Below, one piece after another: positions 37,200 to 49,000 of a stretch of DNA of 64,000 nt. Source of the DNA: Ianthella basta (taxonomy: Eukaryota > Porifera > Demospongiae > Verongiida > Ianthellidae); the NCBI GenBank assembly GCA_964019415.1, contig OZ025878.1, positions 3,724,512 through 3,788,511 on the forward strand, given 5' to 3'. Each line of letters opens with the position of its first letter. Within the stretch, counting starts at the first letter, position 1. Below the pieces are notes generated by a model. The model did not search any database. It was not told where the DNA came from and saw only the letters and a program-made list of their open reading frames with translations. The translations under genes were made by a program, and so were the position numbers.

Positions 37200-37395
37200 A
37201 TAGGTCAATACATAATAATAATAATAATAATAATTGATCTTATTTAATGTGGGGAACCTTTAGCCAGAAGGCTACTCTTCCAGGCACCCACAACACATAC
37301 ATAATGCAAACAACATAGACACACATACAGTAAGATCAGTTTGTTATTTCTTCAGTGGGGCTGTTTGTTGTTGGGGGGGGGGGGGGGGGTGCTGC
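37200..37395 (-). mobile_element. LINE 3' end with (ATT)n and poly-G tract
   Basis: A short solo 3' UTR of the same LINE family as 21070-22341. It shares the segment GGGGAACCTTTAGCCAGAAG (GGGGAAGCCTTTAGCCATGA at 21145). An ATA/ATT microsatellite (37208-37232) marks its 3' end on the minus strand. A run of about 18 G lies at 37374-37391 and resembles the G-rich tract of the other copy. Confidence 0.7.
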
Positions 37396-38005
37396 CACTG
37401 GGGGCTTCTCTGCCATGGCTTGGGCTTGAACTTGAAACTTGAATACACAGCAGAATATTGCAGTGGTGTAGTTTGATAGTGGGATATATAGTGGTAAGAG
37501 ATGAAACTTATTTTAGCTGCCATTGTTGACCTTTTCCACAGCTCATGGCTTCAACCTGCTCCCGCCCCACTCACCATCACCACTTCTGGCCAACCGTGCA
37601 ATTCATGCAAGTCTTCAATTGATTATTTTAAGTTAATCAGTATTATAGCACCGTTGCGCCTGAATGTACCAATTGGGATATTTCCCAATGCATGGTCCTT
37701 GGAATAACCAGCCAATGTTGTTGACTCTACCTTGTTCATGCCTCCAGCATTTAGGATTTTAGAATTTATCTGTGACATCAGTGGTGTATGAGGCCCGGGA
37801 CTTCTCTATACCTGTATGCCATAAAGGCGAAGTCATGCAGACAGACAGAATATAGTTTTCAGAATACATCGATTAGTGCAACTGGTCGGGCAGTATGTCT
37901 AGGCCGTTATGTCATACAAATTGCATACGCCGGGTCTACAATCAGTGGGTGTTGCCTTGAAAAGGGTTAGCTGTGACCACATTAACCATTGAAGCGAAAA
38001 TGCAG

Positions 38006-38013
38006 TATAAAAG
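38006..38013 (+). promoter_or_regulatory. TATA box (TATAAAAG) of the first Pro/Tyr-rich membrane protein gene
   Basis: A consensus TATA element lies 94 bp before the ATG. It and its flanks are conserved at the paralogue (53576-53583), suggesting both genes have TATA-driven start sites about 30 bp downstream. Confidence 0.7.
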
Positions 38014-38099
38014 ACAGTGACTGCTTGCAAGCCTATACAATAAGTCGTCCACGTTTACTGGTCGGATTGGCCGTGTGACCGCTTTCTCTATATAACTCA

Positions 38100-38798
38100 A
38101 TGGCTAACCAGTATCATCCTGAGCAGCAGGCCTACCCGCCGCAAGTACAGGCAGCCTATCCACCGCAGGGAGACGGAGCCTATCCGCCAAAGGGACATGC
38201 AGCATATCCGCCGCAGGAGCACGGAACGTACCCACCGCAAGTCAGCCATGGCTACGCTCCACGGGCGAAAGCTCCCCCAGGACAGTACCCTTCGCCGCCA
38301 GCCTACGATCACAACCCGCAGCCCATCACTACCTCCACCACCCCTACTGTCGTGGTGGGGACTCAGCCAACAGCCGCGACCATCACTTCCGTGTCTCCGC
38401 CAGGGGAGGAAAAGAGTCGTTTGGCGGTGTGCGCTCTCATTTTCTCCGCCTGCACAACAATTTTCTGTGCAAGTTCCTTCCTCTGCCTCGCCTGCATCAT
38501 ACCTGCATTCGTTCTGGCCATCGTAGCTATGAGGTCGAAGGGATCTACACGTAAGACGAGCGCTGGCATAAGCATTGCACTGAACGTGATCGCCATTGTC
38601 TGTGTTGTGGTGGGACTCGTCATCTTAGTCCCTTCCGTTGCCGTCAGCACCAGCCCTTCCAGGAGCTACTACTACAGATCATACAGAGCCTACAGATCAT
38701 ACAGGGCCTACAGATCATACAGGGCCTACAGGTCCTACTACTACAGGTCCTACTACTACAGATCCTACTACTACAGGTACTACTACTACCGCCGGTAG
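38100..38798 (+). CDS. Small membrane protein: YPPQ-rich head, two hydrophobic segments, Tyr/Arg-rich tail (copy 1)
   Basis: A single-exon gene of 232 aa with its own TATA box. Residues 1-85 are Pro/Tyr/Gln/Ala-rich with repeated AYPPQ units and a PPAY (PPxY) motif, a known ligand of WW domains such as those of NEDD4-type ligases. Two hydrophobic segments follow at about 102-139 (Cys-rich) and 151-178, separated by a basic loop (RSKGSTRK). The last 50 residues are almost only Tyr, Arg, Ser and Ala in short repeats (SYRAYR, SYYYR). The proline-rich head plus two C-proximal hydrophobic segments resembles dispanin/CD225-type proteins, but I cannot show homology. Function is unknown. The paralogue at 53665 differs by few residues outside the head and tail, which supports a real protein. 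Confidence 0.8.
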   Translation: MANQYHPEQQAYPPQVQAAYPPQGDGAYPPKGHAAYPPQEHGTYPPQVSHGYAPRAKAPPGQYPSPPAYDHNPQPITTSTTPTVVVGTQPTAATITSVSPPGEEKSRLAVCALIFSACTTIFCASSFLCLACIIPAFVLAIVAMRSKGSTRKTSAGISIALNVIAIVCVVVGLVILVPSVAVSTSPSRSYYYRSYRAYRSYRAYRSYRAYRSYYYRSYYYRSYYYRYYYYRR

Positions 38799-40480
38799 GT
38801 GCTACTGGCTACTACTACTATATACTAGATGTGGTGTGAGATCTCAGAGGTGTTCTGCGATATGTAACACTTGCAACATTGTAGCTAGCTGTGCTATCCT
38901 AACTCTTTTTGTAATTCTCAGTGTTGTGTTGAATGAAACCATATGACTACTTTAATTTGCCAAATAATTAATGATGTCAATTCAGCAGGTTAATTCTGGG
39001 GCAGTGATATAATTTAAGCAAAGTACATGCATGACATTGTAGCTACCATGTACAAATAAGCCATTGCAAGTCTCTTGAATAATGGGCACCAGTTGAGAAG
39101 TTTCTCAATCGATGGTACCCTCCAGCTGCTGTGATATTCATATGGCTTATCTCTGGCATCACTTCTGCTTTACAGCAGTAGGTGCCCACACACAATTAAG
39201 CTGCTCATGATCAACTTAGGCAAGTCAGTGGTAGCTGAGCAATTTCAGGCATGATATAATCAAGCCAGGCAGCCCTGTCAAAGTTATTGTGTCCAATGCC
39301 CAGATGGATGGCCACTTGACCAGCCAACAGCCAGGTGCATGATACTTTTTGCACTGCATCAATGTTCCTTCAAAGGGGCACAGTGGCTATATATGGCTTC
39401 AGTTTTGTACGCAGCTGATGAAGGCCTTCGGGCCAAAACGTCCTGCATTCAGTTGTTGAGTAATCTGCTACGTATTGCCCACAAACTATTCGCTTACAGT
39501 GGCTATATACTTGGACATTAGATCAGACATTCAACAGTCATACAAACAATGCAGCAAACCATTGCAATCAATGCAAGGATGGCATGTTTAGCTGAGACTC
39601 GTGATTATTTAGACTGGTTAATGGAAATATAGTCAGCTGTACATCAGTATTGCTTGACTCATAGCTGCATGAATAATGATAGATACCATGCTAGAAGCTA
39701 TTGCATGCATAAGCAGTGTGAACTTCAAAGAGCTTTCATGCAACTCAGATGTACATATCTATGGACAACTTAATCCGTAAGTTGTGACTCAAAGGAATGT
39801 TAATAGGATGTCTTTCTGGAACCTTAACATCACAGTCCACAGGCCTCAAATGCATGGCCTTCGACTGCAGTATGGTGCTTAGTCCATTGCTGGAATACAG
39901 TGTGAGGGAGGGCAAACTGTCTCCACCAGGGAAGTTTGGTTCAGTGGCTGTAACTCCATGTAAGAATGTAGGCCCTGAGTTCAATGATGACTGTGGCACA
40001 CATGCAGCCAACATGCTTTAGTTGGGACTCATGCACAAGCACGGTTTGTAGCATACTTGCACTATTTATAGCTGCTGTTATGAGATTGGTCTGAGAATGT
40101 TGCATACAGCATGATGTAATGCGTATGAACATGAGCAAGAGTGTGTATTAACAAGAGCAAAGTATACCCATTGTCAATTTCAAAAGTACATCTGTAGAGA
40201 GAATATGTGGTATATGTATGTGCCAGAGGTGGATGTTTGGCTACAGTTAATGAAATATATAAAGAATTGGCTTCTAAGGGTCTCCATTGGGCACTTCTTG
40301 TTGATTTTTCATAATGAAATAGAAATGAAGCACTGTGTGTGAGTAAAGCACAGCACTAGATAGTTCATTTTCAGCACACTTGTTGCTAGAAGGATCACTG
40401 TTTTTTGGTGTACACACTTGTTGAAATTGAACTCAAAGGCATTGTTTGGTTATGGTTGGAGTACTTTACAGGATAGTACA
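38799..40480. other. Intergenic region after membrane protein copy 1
   Basis: The first 200 bp are shared with the 3' flanks of the paralogues at 54361 and 57940. The rest has no recognisable gene. A hammerhead-like repeat is listed separately at 39413. Confidence 0.45.
39413..39450 (+). repeat. Hammerhead-ribozyme-like motif, plus strand
   Basis: Reads GCAGCTGATGA, then the hairpin AGGCCTTCGGGCC, then AAAACGTCCTGC. CTGATGA matches the hammerhead box and a stem II with a TTCG loop follows. The expected GAAA is AAAA, so this copy is probably inactive. Related copies lie at 5690 (minus) and 52697 (plus). Confidence 0.5.
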
Positions 40481-40489
40481 TTTTCTGAT

Positions 40490-42065
40490 TTGCTAAACTA
40501 CAAATGTTGTGCTTAACCATTTGGACAGTGCTAATGAGCACTTCTCACAGCTTGCAACCCCATTAACAAGCTTTGTTGTGCTATAGCGAATAGGTTTGCA
40601 CCACACTCCTACCATCACGGGGAGCTGCAATGTTCCTACGGGAGTGAAACACGACATTGTTGCTTCATCTGCATGGTCATAATTTGGTAGTGTGAATATA
40701 TGACACAATTGTGTGTACACATGCAATGCATAATAATTATTAGTGTGTGTTCAGTTTTTGTGGTCAGTGTTGTCAGGGTCATTACGTATGTGTGAGTTCA
40801 TGTGTATTCAATGTACATTAGAATTCAAACTTGCTTGGACAGCATTACATTTCTCTGTACCACTGATATTATATAGCCATTAATTGGCTAACGGTTCCCC
40901 AGACAAAATACAAATACCTGTTACATGAAGTTAGTGACGGGTAATTTTTGGCTGTCTTGCTTTCTACTGTACTCTTTTCAGCACTCAACTTGCAATAGTA
41001 GGTTAGCCTGCTGAAAAGGGAAGACTTCACTACTTCTGTATGTAGTCAGTCAATGTGCTACTGCATTACAACACTATGCCATTCATGTCTCTTTTTGTTT
41101 ATATTCACATACGTACATGCCACAGTCCACTGACAAGTCCCACAAGCCGACCCACTTCCAGTACACTGCCTGGCCTGACCATGGAGTGCCCCTTCACACC
41201 TCCTCAGTGGTCAAGTTTGTTCAGGAAGTGAGTAAGGTGCATGACAACAGCCAAGTGCCAATTCCCTGTAGGTCAGTGGTTTGAGTCATATTCCTTTTTG
41301 GATGAATTTAGGGTGACATGGGCAGGCATGTACCGGAGTGAAGCTGAAGGAGCTGTCATTGTACTATAGCTAGCTACTAGTCTCATGAGTCAGATCACTA
41401 CCTTGCCTCCATTATTTAAGATGATCATCTTTTAAAAATAGAGAGGAGGTAGTGATCTGGCTTCTGAGACTATGTATGTACGTAACACACATACTGCATG
41501 AGAGTGATAGCATTATATTTGATACAATGCATTTTTGTGTCACTTTGGAAACATACAGTTCTATTGCAGTGCACAGAGTAGAGCCTACTGCATACATGTA
41601 GCTAGCACTTACATCTTTTTCACAATGACCCATTAAACCCAGGTCAAACCCGGTTGTGTGTCCATGTGAAAAGGGTGTTAAGTTCATCATTGCCTACACA
41701 TGCTACACAAGGTGTGCACTGTTACTACTGGCTGCATACAGTACACTTGGCTTGATGAAGAATATGATTAATGCAGTACCATTGTAATCTTATGTCTTGA
41801 GAATGCTGATAACAGTAGGCTAGTCTAAATTATATAGAACCATCACTTTCTATACCAGTACCTTTATACTAGTGTGCACATGTTAAATACTTGTATCTAA
41901 CTATATACTTTGGTGATTGTATGTACCTTGTCCAGTGCTGGTGTTGGTCATACTGGCACTTTCATCACACTTGATGCAATGTTTGAGACACTGAACAGGG
42001 AGATGACCTCAACAGCTTTGAGTTTGTCAATGAAATGAGGACCAGGAGAATGAATATGGTGTGAA
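40490..42065 (+). pseudogene. Partial processed-by-decay copy of the receptor phosphatase D1 region
   Basis: A genomic, intron-containing duplicate of part of the receptor phosphatase at 7.7-10.4 kb. 41127-41273 matches the WPD exon 9640-9791 (HFQYTAWPDHGVPLHT intact). 41936-42063 matches the P-loop exon 10301-10436. The P-loop reads SAGVGHTGTF with the catalytic Arg changed to His, and a base loss after it breaks the frame. The VVHC codons before the intron are altered to IPC. The KCEQYW exon is missing. Intron sequence around 40530-40570 also matches 7850-7890. It is not expected to be functional. Confidence 0.9.
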
Positions 42066-42446
42066 TCATGGAAATTCTCAAATAAACTTACTATAAATTG
42101 GCTACAATCGAAAGATGCTGGAAAGGAAGTGCATGTGAACATGACACATTCACGGCAAAGGACATTAGATCAGATGCGAATGCAGTAATGTTAATTGCGA
42201 ATTGATTTTTCACTGGTTACTTGTAGCTAACCTTTGCCCTGGTTGATATTGACAATGTCAACTCATTAGCCTAGGGGTCTTATCCTGATATGAGAAATCT
42301 CAGCGTGTGGTTGCCATGGCAACGAAGATATTGCGTATACTTTCCCACAGGTGTCATATCAGACTAGCAGCAGCCTAAATAAGGGAAAATGATTTTGATT
42401 AATTAACTGATAGGACTCTCTACAACGGGCACAGCACCTGTGTGTA

Positions 42447-42653
42447 CAGTGGTTTCACCATTTCTAGTCCTGATTGACATTTATGCATTGTACTTGATCA
42501 TGTGTGTAAAGTATATGAACTATGGGCTTGCATGTGCTTTGATCTATGTGTGCACGTAGTTCGAAGCACGTGTGACCCTATTCCAATACTTTACTCACAT
42601 GATCAAGTGCAATGCACAAATGTCAATCAGGACTAGAAATTGTGAAACCACTG
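42447..42653. mobile_element. MITE with 70-bp terminal inverted repeats and TA flanks (mariner-like)
   Basis: Starts CAGTGGTTTCACCATTTCTA and ends with the near-perfect complement TAGAAATTGTGAAACCACTG. The arms are about 70 bp (with GTCCTGATTGACATTT and TTGATCATGTG inside) around a 65-bp centre. It is flanked on both sides by TA, the target duplication expected of Tc1/mariner elements. Confidence 0.85.
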
Positions 42654-42721
42654 TAAACTGGAAGGTTGGGCATCACATATAGTTATACGAAGATTCCCAA
42701 ATGTGTCATTCTTCATTGCAG

Positions 42722-44669
42722 GGTGAATGTAGTGGAGTCATTGAGCTCAGTCCTGGGAGTGACTGAAGGCACTGCTAGAGAGTCTACTGCACAGTCAGCC
42801 TCCGACATTGCAAACAGGTCAGTTGAGTTGTTTCAGATATTGGAGTGCCTGGCAAGGGATGGAGACACCATCTGCCGGGTACTGGAGGCCCAGACATCAG
42901 CCCAGCAAGAAGTGACAAAGGTGCTGAGGTTGATTCTTCCACACATCAAGGCCTACTTTGCCAAGCATGCAGCACAGAAGCAAGCAATGGAAGGTAAATT
43001 AATGCCTGAACTGACATTCCATTTCACATGAGTAAAACATTGCTACATTGTTTGATAAAGATGATTTGATTGTGTGCAGATGCATACCAAGAGAGTCAGG
43101 CACCGTTGACCTCATTTATATACTTAATGTATGTGTACCTGTATGTGAGAGTTCTTGGAGCGTTATCCTACTCAATGAGGTGATCTGGTAGAGCAGATCT
43201 TGTTGCCAAGTTGATTTCTTTCATCAATAATCGATGCAATTTCTAGTAAATTTTGCAGCTTTCTGTCACAGTTGTCTTCAGATATGAGTTGCTTCTGCCT
43301 GCTTTAGAGCATACGGTACGGTGCATAGAGAAAATTATGATAATTTTGTTTCGTTTTTCCTTATTGAGATTTTCTGAAGTGAAACATATTCACCTTTTTC
43401 TGGGTCAAGTAGCTTCAGGGAAACTCTATCTAGTTATGCCCCGAATGGCTGAGAAGAACCAAACTCAGCATACACAATTTACATGCATGTGTGCACAAAT
43501 GTATGGCAGGCCACCACCATTTCCTATTTTGTTGCAGAGTTATTTTATTCATTTAAAAGTTGCAAATTTTGCAATAACTTGCTGGCGAGTGCGATTTTCC
43601 AGGTGGCCTACTATAGATTTTTCACATTTTCGTTGTCTGAGATATACCCCTTCAATTCTGGACGAAAAGTCACGAAAACGTGGTAGGATGATGAAGAGGC
43701 AGAGCGAGAGTAACGTGGTCGAGCCGAAATTTGGACTAAAGTCTTTTCGGCCACTAGTTAGAAAGCACCTCTGGTGCTGGATCTGAGTTCGAGGCTTTTG
43801 ACTTCGATGGATACTGCAAGTTCATGCCCAAAGTATTGTCCATCGCTGAAACACAAATGACAGCCGCTGCATTGGTATGTATGTGGGAACTGTTAACCAT
43901 TAAACGGTAGCCACTAATGGTTAAAGCGTTGTGATGATCACTGCTTAACCATAAAAACTTCACGGATAAATTTGTCAATTTTTGAAAACTGCAAATCGGG
44001 AAACAGAATTATTGTTGCCTTTTTCATGCACCGTACCGTATGTAGTATGAAATGAAACAATGAGTACATCATTCACCCTCTCTTCCCCCACCCCAGTACC
44101 AAATACCAGTGTGTCATGAGCTGACTGTGGATAGGGGAGAGGCTGATGTGGACAGGTCTTCTGAGCAGGCAGAACTACATTATCGTCTACATCCCTTTTC
44201 CATATTGAAGGTAGCACATGTTCCTTTATTGGGCTAAGTCTAATATTCAAAGTTAACCGTACATTAATCACCGGCACCCCGTAATGTCGTGTATGTGTAT
44301 GCAATATTAGCCAGCCTTCTTTAGTATCTATGTAGCAGCTTGGTCTATTCATATGTTTGGCTTATCATACACTAGCTATAGGGTAGCATGCTAGACCCAC
44401 TCTGCCTCCAAGGGCAGCAGGCTGGACTAGCCATGTATGCGCTGTTTGCATCTGTATAAGGGTGTGTTGTATGCTGCTGAAATATTGTCTTTTTGAATTT
44501 TAGTTCTAGAACTGTGTATAGTACTTTATTTGCGCATGCATGTACATATGTATTCATCTTGTCACTTGTGTCCAATTCTTTGTCATACAGGACAGGGTAC
44601 CAACTCTGAGCGTTGGCGCAACTGTCCTGGTCAAGTTTGGCATAGGAGAGAAGGCCAACTGGCGAGAAG
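42722..44669 (+). CDS. Unrecognised gene, four phase-compatible exons (partial)
   Basis: Four exons with good splice sites join in one frame: 42722-42993 (incoming phase 2, ends G), 43762-43874 (38 codons with the junction base), 44097-44210 (38 codons), 44591-44669 (ends phase 1). The first encodes a mostly helical stretch (VNVVESLSSVLGVTEGTARE). Then come an acidic/aromatic segment (GSEFEAFDFDGYCKFMPKVL), a charged segment (YQIPVCHELTVDRGEADVDR), and VGATVLVKFGIGEKANW, which faintly recalls Tudor/SH3-like barrel starts. The 5' start and 3' end are not found. Candidate further exons lie near 45137-45192 and 45402-45445. I do not recognise the family. Confidence 0.5.
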
Positions 44670-45097
44670 GTCAGTAGGTCACAGTTACTTGTACATAGAT
44701 GTGTGCACTTGTGTTGGTGCAATATTCTTCATTCCCACTGTACCCGCTGTTTCCAATAAAAAGTGGCTGAAACAGTGCACTTTACCATCCTCGTCTTCAA
44801 AACGAGAATGACGCCACCAGTATATAGCTGGAAGGCTGAGAAAGTGGAGATTATTTGTTGTTGCCATACATTGATCCTACAGCGAGGTCTGGCATTTCCT
44901 GCTGCAGTTTGATGCCTTTTTTACTTACGTATTTATTGAGCACATTATTGAAGTACATTTCGCCAAGTGTGCTCAGTTTATGCATTCCATACTCTGCCCC
45001 GTGCATTCCATAGCCACTAGGATATAATGGGAAATGTTAGGCATGCTGATGAGGAAAATGATTATCTTCTTTGGACAATCTATCACAGCGTCAAGTT

Positions 45098-45180
45098 GAT
45101 CAAGCTTTCGATAATTGCACCATTTTGCCCACGATGAAGCCCGAGATAGGCAATATGTTGCAATTATTGAAAGCTTCATC
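45098..45180. repeat. Inverted repeat, 22-bp arms
   Basis: GATCAAGCTTTCGATAATTG and CAATTATTGAAAGCTTCATC form imperfect inverted arms around a 36-bp centre. It may overlap a candidate exon ending before GTATGT at 45192. Function unknown. Confidence 0.6.
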
Positions 45181-46029
45181 TACTTAAAGGTATGTTAGAT
45201 TTTCAATGAGAAAGATTATCTTATCCAGTAGTACCCCCTCATCTAGAAGAATTTCAGCTGGTGTTCCTATCAAGTGCACAACTGTTTCTGCCCATTCTGT
45301 AGGACAGGCCATAGGATGTATTGTAACAGTCAAACTGGCTCATAAACATTTTATTATACAGTATAATTATTTGAAGGCACTATGTATTCTCTATTGTTCA
45401 GGTGTCATTCAGAGGATTAGTACCGTTGCACGATGTGATGAAGTTGTAAGTTTATATTTGTTGTTGTACGGGTACCTGCATGCACACTATAGCCATGCAA
45501 CAGCATCATTCCTTCATCACTAAACAATGTAAAATGCCAAATAGCAGTAAGAGTGCTATTAGGCATTTTATTGTTCGTACGATGTTATCTTGGATGAGGA
45601 TTCTACAATTTTATTTCCACAAAGTGTTTGTATTCCTCAAATCTCTAACGATAGTAGGGGTCTTCACAAACCTCAGCTAAATCACAAATTCACAATAATT
45701 ATTGCATCCTGCATAATGTTTGCACACAGTATAGCCACTTGACTCCAACTGTAGAACTTGGATAGATGATATGACGTGTTCTCTGCTCTGAATCAGCCCC
45801 TATTTGCAGTAAATTGTGACGGTCACATGCATTGCAAAAAGAAACTGCACCAGCTAGCTGTGGCTAAACCAGCTAGAATGGATGATCTTTGCATCAAGGA
45901 TGTAGTTGTGGGTAAGTTGGTATGAGCCTTTTCATGCATGTGGTGTGCCTGCATGCTGTGTTCGTCTATTACATGTCATTTGTGAAGGATTACATGAAAC
46001 CTATACCTGTTTTATTTGATTATTACTAG

Positions 46030-49000
46030 GACGGTATGGAGAGCTGGGTATCAGGTTCTCGATCAGGTGTGGTAGCAGAGACACCAGCCAAAGAGAATGG
46101 CTACAGGTACTTTTATACTGCCACTGTAGCACATGCTTGCAGTGTGCCAGTTTGAGGATGCATGACTGTGGTATGTGTATTGGTGTGTAGTTGAAAAAGT
46201 TAGTAGTTGATTTGTACCAAATCATTGATCCTATGGCCCTTAGTACCTATGGTAGGCTGGTTGTCAGAGATGTCCAGTTTGAAGACAAGGGAGTGTACAT
46301 GTGTCTTGCTGAGAACAGACATGGTTCAATTACAGCCTCTGCCACTCTGGCTGTGCAGGGTGAGTGAGTGCAGACAGTGCTGGTGTAGTGCAATGTGCTA
46401 TGCAGTGTGCTGTGCATGCTGTGTTCTGCAATGCATGATGTTGTGCTGTTGATTCCTTCTGCAGTGCCTCCCATGTTCCTGTCAACCTCTCCACAAATGG
46501 GTATTGCTATCAACAGCACTGACAGTGTCACCCTGAACTGCTCCCTCCGAGGCTACCCCCTCTCCCAGCTGCAATGGAGAAAGGATGGCACTCCACTCAC
46601 TCCAGATGGCTCCCACATCACCATCACAACCTTCAGAAGACAGGACCCAACAGACACCTACCATTTCAGCAGTATCCTGGACAGCAACTTTGAGCCTATC
46701 CCTCAGGAGGGTCTGGAGTACTTTGAGGCTGTGAGTGAGCTGACACTGGTGCCTCCACTTCTGAGAACAGACACAGCCAACTACACCTGTGTGGTAAAGG
46801 CACAGTTTGTTAAGAACTACACTGAAACATCAGACAACATCCCTGTATTCATTTTGGGTGAGTCGTTTTCTGGAAGCATTCATTATGTGTTAAATTGACT
46901 AATGTAAAAAGTGGGTCAAAATACATAGCCATTCTTCCTATCCTCTGCCCATTCCTGCCATATATTGCCATTCATGGCCGTTCTCTGGTATTAACAGATT
47001 TGGAAGGAACAGTCATTCCCATGTTCTCTAGTCACCCCTCCTTCTCTCCCTCCCCTGTATACAGAGGTGCCTGATGCTCCAATCAATGTTACTATTACCA
47101 ACAACACTCAGAGGAGTCAGGTGCTGTCCTGGGTGGTACCCTTTGATGGGAACCGTCCTGTCACACAGAACATCATCTACTTCACCTCAAGTCGTCAGCC
47201 CACTCTGACACAGATCTACCCACCTCTGGGAGGAGGGAGAACACCACGTCAAACAAGTGGAGTCAGCACTGACCCCGTGCTGAGTGTCACCACAACTGAC
47301 AACCCAACCACTGTCATTGTGTCAAACCTGATTCCATTTGTGGCCTACAGCTACACTGTGGTGGCTGTCAATGAGCTGGGGAGGAGTGACATGTCACAGC
47401 CATCACCCTCAGTGCAGACAGAGGCAGCCAGTGAGTCATGAGGAAGACTTCATTCCTTTTACACTGCATACACGAATTTGTTTCTGTGTATAATGCCTTA
47501 CATACATTATACATTACCGTGCTGTAGAAAAAGTTCTCATGCACTGTTCTGGCTATTGTATTGTGTATGCTTGTGTCCTGCACAGCTCCAGACATCCCAC
47601 CCCGAGGCTGTGTTGCTTTGGCAAATTCATCTACTTCTATTTTTGTCACGTGGTCATCAGCTGATCCACCAAATGGAATCATTGCCAACTACACCATTGT
47701 GTACAGGCCAGTGGATGCAGTAGCAGACTATGACCCAAGCACATTGGAGGGCAGCACCACAAACTACACTGACGCAGACACCACAATGCTCACAGCAGAA
47801 AGCCTTCAGTCAGCTGTACTGTACAGCATCCAACTGGCAGCCACCAACCAGATTGGGACCAGTCCCTTCACTCAGGACCTTGAGTGCACAGTACTCACAA
47901 AGGAAGATGGTGAGTCAAGACTTCTTGGCAGTTTCATTTGCCTCTTGTGTCATGGAAGATTTAGCATCAGTAATTCTTTGCTCTTTGTTCATGTGCAGTG
48001 CCTGGTGTCCCTCAGAGTGTAACCATGATTTCTCCTAACTCCACCTCCTTGCTGGTGATCTGGGACCACCCCATGCCCCTTGACCGCAATGGTGTCATCA
48101 CTGGCTACACTGTCATCAGACAATCAGGCAGTGAGAGAGACACTGAAGAGCTCTTCAACAATGACACCTCACACCTGCTGACAGGTCTTGTGCCATTCAC
48201 TGACTACAACATCACTGTGGCAGGGAACACCAGTGCCGGACAAGGGGAGTTCACCATGTCTTTCGTAATGAGGACACTCAACGACAGTGAGTGGAGGAGG
48301 GAGGTTGATAATGCTCTTGTATTACATGTTCACAATTGGCATATAAATGGCACTCTTGATGTATAGCTTGCTACATATTTGAATCGCAAACAGTTCTTTT
48401 GAAATTCATTCTTCCTACTAGCCATTGCACCACACACATGCTGTACCTTGGGCTGTCATTCTGGTCTTTCCATTCCATTCCCAGCTGCCTCCCCATCACT
48501 CTGTCCCACTCTGACTGATGTCACAGTGAATTCTCTAGTCTTCACATGGTACCCTCCAAACAATCCCAGAGGTGTCATCACTGACTATGAGGTGAGAAGG
48601 AGACAGGAGTGGAGTAGGAGGTTCTCAGTGGAGTAGTTACGGCCATCAGTTTCATTGCTCTACCACACAATGTCCATCTTGTAGGCCTTCATTGCCATTG
48701 GATATTTCATAATCTGACAGCACCCTGATAAGTATGTAGGCTGTCCTTCCAGCATCAAGGGCATTCAGTATGTGAACCCCTTACCCTTTTCACTATTCAG
48801 TGTTCTCTGCAATATTTTGACGATCATATGTCATTACTGTATATTCTTCTTCATGCAAGAGCTTGATCTTTATAGCTCGCTAAGCATATGAGCTCATTTT
48901 GCACTGCAAGCATGAGCCCCTGTCACATCAACTCAGGAATTCTTGTAAATGAAGAGGTTTACTGTTATTCTATTGCCACATTGCTATGTACCATATTCTC

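Noticed and set aside
38363..38650. Antisense open frame opposite the membrane protein gene (also at 53928)
   Set aside because: Conserved only because the sense strand is conserved; codon bias of the sense gene removes antisense stops.
43253..43786. Open frame of 177 codons
   Set aside because: No recognisable domain. Its 3' part overlaps a better-supported exon (43762-43874) in another frame.
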